Source: Gp6-AA40 sp035711805 (GTDB lineage Bacteria > Acidobacteriota > Vicinamibacteria > Vicinamibacterales > UBA2999). Taken from it: DNA of 64,000 bases. Shown in pieces: positions 15,613-22,627 of this stretch. The notes beneath the pieces were generated by a model. That model did no database searches and was not told the DNA's origin. It saw nothing but the letters and a program-made list of their open reading frames with translations. The stretch is from assembly GCA_035711805.1 (NCBI GenBank), contig DASTBV010000100.1:1-64000 (forward strand), in the 5' to 3' direction. How positions within the stretch are numbered: the stretch's first letter is position 1; each line of letters opens with the position of its first letter. The translations under genes and the position numbers were made by a program.

Positions 15613-16833
15613 GTGATGATATCCCGACGTGTATTCCTGCGGGACGGCGCCGCAACGGTGGTCGGGCTCTCGACAGTGCCCGGCTTCCTGACCAGAACAC
15701 TCGCCGCCCAGCCGGGGCAGCGACGAAAAGTCCTCGTCGTCATCTTCCTGCGCGGCGCCGCCGACGGCCTCAACATCGTCGTGCCGTTCAAGGAAACGGC
15801 GTACTACGATTACCGGCCGACGATCGCGATCCCGCCGCCGGACAAGCCGGACGGCGCCCTCGACCTTGACGGCTCCTTCGGCCTCAACCCGGCGCTGCGA
15901 CCGCTGCTGCCGATCTACAAGCAGGGGCAGCTGGCGATCCTCAATGCCGTCGGCACGCCCGACACTGGTGGCCGCTCGCATTTCCAGGCGCAGGACTTCA
16001 TGGAGTCCGCCGCGCCTGGCAACAAAACCGTCAGCACCGGGTGGCTGAACCGGTATCTGCAGCTCACGCCGCAAACTCCGCACAATCCGCTGCGCGCGAC
16101 GGCGATCGGTGAATCGCTGCCGAAGGCGCTGCGCGGGCCGGCGTCGGCCATGACGATCGGGCGCACGTCGATCGGTCCGAGCGGAATGGATCTGTATCAG
16201 TCGATGTACAGCAAGGACTCGAATACGCTGCTGAGCGGCACGGCGCGTGAGCTGTTCGAAGTGTCGAAACAGCTCGAGGCGTTGAAACCCGAAGACTACA
16301 GGCCTGCAGCCGGCGCCAACTACGGCGCCGCCAACGACCCGGTTGCCGGCGGGCTCCGCCAGGTGGCGCAGATGATCAAGGCGGACGTCGGTATGCAGGT
16401 CGCGTTTATCGACACGAGCAATGGCTGGGATACCCATCAGGATGAGGCCGGCCGGCTCCCGGCGCTCGTGCGCGGCCTCGGGCAGGCGCTGGCGGGGTTT
16501 CATGCCGATATGGGCGACCGGATGCAGGATGTGGTTGTCCTCACCATGTCGGAGTTCGGCCGCACGGCGCGGGAAAACGGCAACCGCGGAACGGATCACG
16601 GTCACGCCAACTTCATGTTCGCCGTGGGCGGCGCGGTGAAAGGCGGGAAGATCTACGGCACGTGGCCCGGGCTGGCGAAGGAGCAGTTGAACGAGGACCG
16701 CGATCTGGCGTTGACGACGGATTTCCGCGACGTGCTCGCAGAAATCGTTGTGACCCACCTCCAGTGCAAGGATCCAGCGGCCGTGTTCCCGGGCTTCGCT
16801 GTCGATGCGAAGCGCTTCACAGGCATTCTCTAA
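15613..16833 (+). CDS. DUF1501 family Tat-exported protein
   Basis: 406 residues. The N-terminus MMISRRVFLRDGAATVV fits a twin-arginine signal. Characteristic DUF1501 blocks follow: VLVVIFLRGAADGLNIVVP, GRSHFQAQDFMESAA, FIDTSNGWDTHQDE and VVVLTMSEFGRTARENGNRGTDHGHAN. The family has an alkaline-phosphatase/sulfatase-like fold and is nearly always encoded next to DUF1800; the biochemical role of the pair is unknown. A good Shine-Dalgarno (AAGGAG) precedes the start, and the gene begins 10 nt after DUF1800, so the two are co-transcribed. Confidence 0.94.
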   Translation: MMISRRVFLRDGAATVVGLSTVPGFLTRTLAAQPGQRRKVLVVIFLRGAADGLNIVVPFKETAYYDYRPTIAIPPPDKPDGALDLDGSFGLNPALRPLLPIYKQGQLAILNAVGTPDTGGRSHFQAQDFMESAAPGNKTVSTGWLNRYLQLTPQTPHNPLRATAIGESLPKALRGPASAMTIGRTSIGPSGMDLYQSMYSKDSNTLLSGTARELFEVSKQLEALKPEDYRPAAGANYGAANDPVAGGLRQVAQMIKADVGMQVAFIDTSNGWDTHQDEAGRLPALVRGLGQALAGFHADMGDRMQDVVVLTMSEFGRTARENGNRGTDHGHANFMFAVGGAVKGGKIYGTWPGLAKEQLNEDRDLALTTDFRDVLAEIVVTHLQCKDPAAVFPGFAVDAKRFTGIL

Positions 16834-16845
16834 TCGGAGCGAATC

Positions 16846-17301
16846 ATGAGGATCGTCAGCACCCTGATCGTTGCCGCCGCCCTTGCCGCCGCGTTTCCAC
16901 ACGAAGCCCGGGCAGACGAGTTACCGCTTGGCAACTGGAACGGCTTCGCCGTTCGGTTGAACACGGGTAATCAGAATCGTCAGCCTCGTGTTCTGGTCGT
17001 CAGGAAGGTCGCGGACCCGCATGTCGCCTGGCGCGGCGGCAGCGGTGAGCTGCTCAGCGTGAGCTTCGGACAAAATCAGAACAACATGAACGAGGTGAGT
17101 GCGATTGCCCTCGCCGACGGGCGTTTGACGTTCACAGTACCCGTGGGCGACCAGGTCCTGACGTGCATGCTCGTGCATCAGCCAAAGGAAAACGCGTATG
17201 TGGGCGACTGTTCCGGCGCGAACGACTTTCGCGTGACGCTGAACCCCCCGCCGCCTCCGGCACCGACGCCCGCCGCGGCCACACCGGCAGAGGCAAAATA
17301 G
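16846..17301 (+). CDS. Small secreted hypothetical protein
   Basis: 151 residues starting MRIVSTLIVAAA with a signal peptide ending near EARADE. The mature part begins LPLGNWNGFAVRLNTG and is predicted to be beta-rich; a Pro/Ala-rich tail closes it (PPPPPAPTPAAATPAEAK). Two cysteines (TCMLVHQ and GDCSG) could form a disulfide. I do not recognise a family. The gene lies 12 nt after DUF1501 with a GGAG before the ATG, so it is probably the third cistron of the DUF1800 operon. Confidence 0.7.
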   Translation: MRIVSTLIVAAALAAAFPHEARADELPLGNWNGFAVRLNTGNQNRQPRVLVVRKVADPHVAWRGGSGELLSVSFGQNQNNMNEVSAIALADGRLTFTVPVGDQVLTCMLVHQPKENAYVGDCSGANDFRVTLNPPPPPAPTPAAATPAEAK

Positions 17302-17325
17302 CCGCATCGCGAAACGGGGCGCTGC

Positions 17326-18582
17326 GTGCAGACCCTTTTTGCCTGCTCGACATTCGCTCTCGCGGTCACCCTGTCGGTCACACGGCCGCGCTTAGGTGTC
17401 CGCCTTCGCATCGGACCGGCGGTCGCCACGACGGCGGGCGCCGCGCTCCTGCTGGTGTCGAACACCGTCTCACCGGAGGACGTCGCGGCGGTCGGCCGGA
17501 TGCTCTGGCGGCCACTCCTCACTATTCTCGCCATCATGATCACGACGGCGGCGGCGGCGCGTGTCGGCGCCATCGATCGCCTGGCCTACCTGGCCTTTGC
17601 GCGGACAGCCGGCAGCACCGGGCGGTTGTACGCCGGTGTGTTTCTCCTCGGCTTTGTCACCGCCGCACTTCTCAATAACGACGCCGCGATCCTGCTGCTG
17701 ACGCCCCTCGTGCTCACGTTCGTGACAGTGCGCTACCCGGATCAGCCGCGTCTGCTGCTGGCGTTCGCGTTCGCGGTGTTCATGTCGGCCGGCGTCGCCC
17801 CGTTCGTCGTTTCGAATCCAATGAACGTGATCGTCGCCTCCTATGCCGGCCTCAACTTCAATGCCTATGCGTCGACGATGCTGCCGATCTCGGTGATCGG
17901 CTCACTGGTGACGTTCGGGGTGTTGCGCTGGGTGTTCCGCGCTGATCTGGCGGCGGCGAAGCCAGCAGACGATCGGTCACCCACGCCCGTTGCCACGACC
18001 GCACAGCGGCGGATGCTGTGCCTCCTCCTGATCGTGCTTGGCAGCTACCCGGTGGCGGCGGTCATCAGCGATTCGTCGACGTGGCTCGTCTCATGTCTCG
18101 GAGCCGCTGCCGCGCTGTGGGTGGCACATCGTGACGGGACCAGTCCTGCGCATCTGCTGCGGCGCGGCATCGCATGGGAAGTCGCGATCTTCCTGCCGGC
18201 GATGCTGGTGCTCGCGACCGGGCTGCGAAACGTGGGCCTGGTCGACTACCTCGCTTCCTGGTATCGGAACGCAAGTGTGGCCCTGCTTGGCGCGACCGCA
18301 GCGGTAGGGTCGGCTGTCCTCAACAACCATCCGATGGCGTTGATGAACACGCTGGCGCTCGATCTACGGCCCGAGGCGGGAACGCGCGAGTTTCTCGCTG
18401 TCCTGGTCGGCGGCGACCTTGGGCCGCGGCTGCTCCCCGTCGGATCGCTGGCCGGTCTGCTGTGGCTTGACTGCTGCCGGCGGCGCGGCGTGGTCGTCGC
18501 GCTGCGTCAATTTGTTCGCGTCGGAGTCGTGGCGACCATACCCACGCTCGCCGTCTCGCTGCTGCTGCTCAGCCTCTGGTAG
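17326..18582 (+). CDS. ArsB/SLC13-like anion permease
   Basis: 418 residues from a GTG start, with eleven to twelve hydrophobic segments. The ion-transporter hallmarks are AALLNNDAAILLLTPL near residue 110, VVSNPMNVIVASYAGLNF near 165, a second-half AVLNNHPMALMNTLAL near 330 and GGDLGPRLLPVGSLAGLLW near 365. This two-hairpin pattern fits the ArsB/NhaD/P-permease group (arsenite, phosphate-like anions or Na+/H+). No ars genes or arsenate reductase are nearby, so arsenite export is not supported beyond family level. Its last 219 nt overlap the antisense C-terminal tail of the UPF0182 gene. Confidence 0.82.
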   Translation: MQTLFACSTFALAVTLSVTRPRLGVRLRIGPAVATTAGAALLLVSNTVSPEDVAAVGRMLWRPLLTILAIMITTAAAARVGAIDRLAYLAFARTAGSTGRLYAGVFLLGFVTAALLNNDAAILLLTPLVLTFVTVRYPDQPRLLLAFAFAVFMSAGVAPFVVSNPMNVIVASYAGLNFNAYASTMLPISVIGSLVTFGVLRWVFRADLAAAKPADDRSPTPVATTAQRRMLCLLLIVLGSYPVAAVISDSSTWLVSCLGAAAALWVAHRDGTSPAHLLRRGIAWEVAIFLPAMLVLATGLRNVGLVDYLASWYRNASVALLGATAAVGSAVLNNHPMALMNTLALDLRPEAGTREFLAVLVGGDLGPRLLPVGSLAGLLWLDCCRRRGVVVALRQFVRVGVVATIPTLAVSLLLLSLW

Positions 18583-21387
18583 AGGACCCGACGCCCACAG
18601 GTCCTGCCCCTCCCTGCCGAACAGGTTTCGCTTGCTGATGGCTTCCGTGAGCGTCGCGGCGGAGGTAATCCGATCGTGATAGCGCACCGCCACGAGCTTC
18701 AGCTGCGGCAGGTCATTCTGCAGCGAGTTGACCCACACCGTCTCGACGTACATCAGGTCACCCCCGACGGGCAGCAGCAGCGTGCTGCCGCGCAGCACCT
18801 CCGACGCGTGCCGGATCCACATCGTCACCTGCTGGTGCACCGGCCGATCGTTGTCGACGTAGGCGTCGACCTGTTCGGGGCCCGGGACGAATGTTCCCTG
18901 CGGGATTTGCAGGCTGAGTAACCGTCCGTAGCCCTCGGGATCCTGCAGGGCGACGATCAGCGAGCGGAGGTTGCGCGCTGCCTCGGGCGTGAACGGCATC
19001 AGCATCGCGTACTGCAGCTGTCCCGGCCTGCCGATGTCGACGCCCTTCGGCATGTCCGCGGGATCGAGCAGCACGTTATATCCCTCGTAGGAGAACGTCA
19101 TCTGATCGCCCGTGCCGAAGCTGCTCAAGCCGCGGCCGAGCGAACCCAGCGTTTCATCGGCGTCGTCCCACAGATCCTCCACGTTGTAGAACTGGATCGG
19201 GTCGTGCTGGTGATACCGCTTGTAGATATCGTCGAACTGCACGTGGAACCATTGCAGCGGGTACGTCAACTGCGCGGCCACCGAAGACGGCATGGCGCTG
19301 CGCGGTTCGAACAGCTCCGGATAGACGTGGGCCCAGGTGCGGGCGATCGGATCGTCGGCAATCCGGAAGATGCGGACCCGGCCGCTGTATGCGTCGATCG
19401 TGATCTTCATCGAATCTTCGGCGTAGTTGATGACGCGTTCTGGAAATCTCTCGACAGCGCGCTCGTCGGCCTTGTCGCCAAGGACTTCCCGGAAGGAATA
19501 CGGGTACTGATCGGTGGTCGTCAGGCCGTTGATCATCCAGACCACCCGGCCGTCCGCCACGAACGCATAGCTGTTGGTGTCGAGGAACAGAAACGGCGCC
19601 AGGGCGCGGGCGCGCGACACGGGCGTGCGACGGATGTGCACGCGCGTCGTGTTCATGTCGATATAGTTCGAGAACAGGAATGCGGTGAAGTCGCGTGTGT
19701 AGACGGCAAAGACGACACGCTTGAGCCACGAATCGAGCAGGATGCCGTTCTGCGCAGCCGCCGGCGCGCTGAACTCCTCGCGCGACTGGGAGGTCGCATA
19801 GTCGAACTCGCGCAGCCCGCGCGCGTTGGTCAGGACGTACTCATCCTTCATCCCCTCGCCGATATAGATGCGCGGCTCGTGCGTCAACGCCGCGTCGCCG
19901 ACGTCGGGTGGAACGTTCTTGGCCGCGTAGGTCGGCTCGCCGGTTTCCGTCACCTGATGGACCGGACTCATGACCAGTCCCATGCCGTGCGTAAACTGCA
20001 GGGCGGAACTGCCCCAGTACTTCAGCCATTCTTTCTGGCCGACCAGTGCCAGCGATGGCAGCTCACGCACCGCGCTGGCAAACATCCGCTTCTCGCCGTT
20101 CACGGTGTAGCGGACGCCGTCGACCGACAGGAAGTCGTAGTACGGGCGGAGCTGCTGCTGCTGCTTGTAGATCTGCAGCAGCGGACCGAAGACCATCGTC
20201 GACTTCGACGTCCTGATCCGTTCGAAATGCTGCACGTCCGGCGGCTGCTCCAGCGACGAGACCCAGCTTGGGAGCAGCGGCGCGTTCTGCACCGTGCGGC
20301 TCGACAGCAGGGCGTCGGCCGTCAGCGGCTTGTCCGGAGGAGTCCATTCGTGCACTTCGACGCGTTCCAGACGGTATCCACGCCTGGTCGCGTCGATATG
20401 GCGGGCAATGAAGTCTCTCTGGATGTGTGGCTCGTTGGGCGTCACGAAAATCCACTGGCGGACGATGACCGCGAGGGAGAAGACGACGGGCAGCGCGACC
20501 AGAGCCGCGGCCATCCAACAGGTCCGCACGAACGACCACTGCGGGCGGACGCGGCCGGGTTCCTCGGCAACCGCGCGGTACTCACGATGCAGCCGAAGGA
20601 GGGTGACAACGATCAGAACGGTGCCTGCGGTTGCGGCAAACGCCAGCACGTGAATGCGATTGAGGCTCGAGATGGCGCCGACGACATCCACGTAGGCGGG
20701 GCCGGTGCGAACGCCTGTTGCCGCGTTGTCTGTCACCAGCAGGGCGTACCGCTGCAGGACGATTTCCGCCGTCCGCACGAGTCCGGCCAGCAGCAGCAGA
20801 ACAGTGACGTACGGAGTGGCGAACGCGCCAATGGTCATGCGCAGCGACAGGCGCCACACCTGCCGTTGGGAGGTAATCAGCGACGTCCAGCGTGCCGCGC
20901 ACGCCGCGACGATGCCAAGTGCGAACGCGGACTCCAGCATCGTGAGCGACGTTCGAACCGCCGGCAGCGTGTACACATACAGCCCGATGTCGTTGCCGAA
21001 CACCGGATCCGCCTGGCCGAATGGAACGCCGTGCGACGCAAGCAGGAACTGCTGATACGTGCCGGCCATGACCCATCCAGCGGCGACACCAGCCCACACA
21101 CCGGTGTTCACCAGGATTCGTTTAGGCAGCCCGCTGATACGGAATATCCACACCGGCAGCACCGTCACCGCCGTGAAAAGAATGAGGCCGGCCGCAAACA
21201 GGCCCACCTCCATCTGCAGGTTGGTCCAGAACAGCGCGCGATAACCGAGGCTCTGATTGAACCAGTACTGCACGAACAAATGCGGCAGCGCGTCGACCGA
21301 TACGATGACCACGAATACCCAGACCCAGAACGCCAGCGGCGTCCACAACGTCGAGGGGCGCGGGATCCGCGCCTGCAGGGGGCTCAT
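18364..21387 (-). CDS. UPF0182 membrane protein A with extended tail
   Basis: 1007 residues. The N-terminal third holds about seven membrane segments (FWVWVFVVIVSVDAL at the start). A large extracytoplasmic region follows with UPF0182 blocks: YRLERVEVHEWTPPD, NAPLLPSWVSSLEQPPD, GLGLVMSPV-like text, RVINYAEDSMKITIDAYSG, YPLQWFHVQFDDIYKRYH and GDQMTFSYEGYNVLLDP. UPF0182 function is unknown. It ends the operon and its ATG overlaps the flippase stop codon (ATGA). Compared with copy B it carries about 70 extra C-terminal residues of low-complexity charged sequence, encoded opposite the end of the ArsB-like gene, so it probably lost its ancestral stop codon. Confidence 0.92.
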   Translation of the reverse strand: MSPLQARIPRPSTLWTPLAFWVWVFVVIVSVDALPHLFVQYWFNQSLGYRALFWTNLQMEVGLFAAGLILFTAVTVLPVWIFRISGLPKRILVNTGVWAGVAAGWVMAGTYQQFLLASHGVPFGQADPVFGNDIGLYVYTLPAVRTSLTMLESAFALGIVAACAARWTSLITSQRQVWRLSLRMTIGAFATPYVTVLLLLAGLVRTAEIVLQRYALLVTDNAATGVRTGPAYVDVVGAISSLNRIHVLAFAATAGTVLIVVTLLRLHREYRAVAEEPGRVRPQWSFVRTCWMAAALVALPVVFSLAVIVRQWIFVTPNEPHIQRDFIARHIDATRRGYRLERVEVHEWTPPDKPLTADALLSSRTVQNAPLLPSWVSSLEQPPDVQHFERIRTSKSTMVFGPLLQIYKQQQQLRPYYDFLSVDGVRYTVNGEKRMFASAVRELPSLALVGQKEWLKYWGSSALQFTHGMGLVMSPVHQVTETGEPTYAAKNVPPDVGDAALTHEPRIYIGEGMKDEYVLTNARGLREFDYATSQSREEFSAPAAAQNGILLDSWLKRVVFAVYTRDFTAFLFSNYIDMNTTRVHIRRTPVSRARALAPFLFLDTNSYAFVADGRVVWMINGLTTTDQYPYSFREVLGDKADERAVERFPERVINYAEDSMKITIDAYSGRVRIFRIADDPIARTWAHVYPELFEPRSAMPSSVAAQLTYPLQWFHVQFDDIYKRYHQHDPIQFYNVEDLWDDADETLGSLGRGLSSFGTGDQMTFSYEGYNVLLDPADMPKGVDIGRPGQLQYAMLMPFTPEAARNLRSLIVALQDPEGYGRLLSLQIPQGTFVPGPEQVDAYVDNDRPVHQQVTMWIRHASEVLRGSTLLLPVGGDLMYVETVWVNSLQNDLPQLKLVAVRYHDRITSAATLTEAISKRNLFGREGQDLWASGPLPEAEQQQRDGERGYGRHDSDANKLTQRDDHAAPPAAVKPQQTGQRSDGEQPRPKVAADQDSEKLARSRLGP

Positions 21388-22625
21388 GACCGCTCCGCCT
21401 CGACAATCCGGCTGAAGCCGGACTCCACGGGGAGTCCGCCTTCAGGCGGATATCCAGCAGCGACGCGCGACTGCTGGACGAACGCGCGCCACGTTTCGAA
21501 CGCGCTCGGACAGCGTCCGAGCCAGAGGACGACGATGAAGGTCAGCGCGCTGATGCCGTTGATGAGCAGCGAATCCAGGAGCGCGACGCTCGTGCCCGCG
21601 AGGAACCCTTCGTCGAACACACGGAACATCGCCACGGAGACGACTTCGTAAATGCCGATGCTCGCGAACGTAAACGGCAGCACACGCGTCGTGGCCGCAA
21701 CGGCGATCGCGATTGCAAAGTGGACGAACGGCAGGTCTTTCATGAGGATGTAGTCGTCGAGCGGGGACGAAAACGCCTGCTTGATGCACCAGTACGCGAG
21801 CGTCTCCACCGCAAGCGCCACTACCGAGAGGATCGTCAGCCCGGCCAGCAACCCCGGCGTGGCGGAAAACCGCCGCAGCGCCGCTGCGACCTCGCGGCCA
21901 TTGAACACGCGCCACAGGTAACGAACAGGGCTTCCCGCGGGCGACGCGGCATCACCAAGGGGCCGCGTCAAGGACACGACCGCGGCAACCAGAACCAGTG
22001 CGAGGCACAGCGGCCACACCGCTCCTTCCCAGCCGAGATACAGCACGCCGGCAGCCAGCACCAGCACGATGGCCATGAGTTCGAACAGACGGTTATGAAA
22101 CACGACGGTTGCGGCAGTGTCCGGCGAAACGCCTCCGTCCGTCAGCGCCTGAGCCGACCCGAGCTCACCCGGTCCGAATGGAAAGAACAGGTTCAAGCCG
22201 CGGCCAAAGAAGTAGCCGACGATTGGGCCGCGCGACGGCTGGCCATGAAAGTGGCGCGCGAGAAAACGCTGGCGGATGCCGCGCAGAAGCAGCGAGACCA
22301 GCGCGAACACGATGGCGAGCACGAACGCGGAGCCGCCGAACCGGCGATCGGACACGCCGATCAGATCGAGATCGACGTTGAGCCACCCGTCGCCGACATC
22401 GGCCACCTTCACGATGCCGAGATCCGCGAGCTCGTCCAGAATGCGGAAGTTGGCGGCCATCTCCAGCACGCCCGCGCGGAACGCCTGGCCATCCCACGGT
22501 GATGGGCCGTCCGCATCCGGCACGAGGATGGTGAAGACAAAGACCATCAGCAGGATCGCGAACGCGTACGACCAGGCGATGGAGACGCCCAGGTATGTCC
22601 CGCCAGTCGAACCTTGGTTGCTCAT
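21384..22625 (-). CDS. Flippase-like (LPG synthase TM region/UPF0104) protein
   Basis: 413 residues from the ATG at 22625, 2 nt after the UPF0182-B stop codon. It has seven to eight membrane segments. Blocks such as GYFFGRGLNLFFPFGPGELG, VVFHNRLFELMAIVLV and FASIGIYEVVSVAMFRVF match the lysylphosphatidylglycerol synthase transmembrane/flippase-like family. Many members move or modify lipids without a synthase domain, and none is present here. The last about 25 residues (GYPPEGGLPVESGFSR) are encoded by two dispersed palindromic repeats, so the natural end is probably near FVQQSRVAA. It sits between two UPF0182 genes, which suggests a shared envelope role. Confidence 0.85.
   Translation of the reverse strand: MSNQGSTGGTYLGVSIAWSYAFAILLMVFVFTILVPDADGPSPWDGQAFRAGVLEMAANFRILDELADLGIVKVADVGDGWLNVDLDLIGVSDRRFGGSAFVLAIVFALVSLLLRGIRQRFLARHFHGQPSRGPIVGYFFGRGLNLFFPFGPGELGSAQALTDGGVSPDTAATVVFHNRLFELMAIVLVLAAGVLYLGWEGAVWPLCLALVLVAAVVSLTRPLGDAASPAGSPVRYLWRVFNGREVAAALRRFSATPGLLAGLTILSVVALAVETLAYWCIKQAFSSPLDDYILMKDLPFVHFAIAIAVAATTRVLPFTFASIGIYEVVSVAMFRVFDEGFLAGTSVALLDSLLINGISALTFIVVLWLGRCPSAFETWRAFVQQSRVAAGYPPEGGLPVESGFSRIVEAERS
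21407..21451 (-). repeat. Double palindromic repeat inside the flippase 3' end
   Basis: TCCGGCTGAAGCCGGA (21407-21422) and GGAGTCCGCCTTCAGGCGGAT (about 21431-21451, one base trimmed from each arm of the usual palindrome) lie in tandem. The second belongs to the GTCCGCC family and the first is a sister type. Both are translated as the C-terminal tail of the flippase-like protein. Confidence 0.8.
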
Positions 22626-22627
22626 GT

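Noticed and set aside
17326..18582. Arsenite resistance locus
   Set aside because: The permease is ArsB-like in fold only; there is no arsR, arsC or arsA nearby, and related permeases move other ions.
19204..21651. 815-codon plus-strand open frame opposite UPF0182 A
   Set aside because: It is the antisense shadow of a recognised gene, rich in Arg/His/Gln/Asp, with no domain, no signal and no ribosome binding site.
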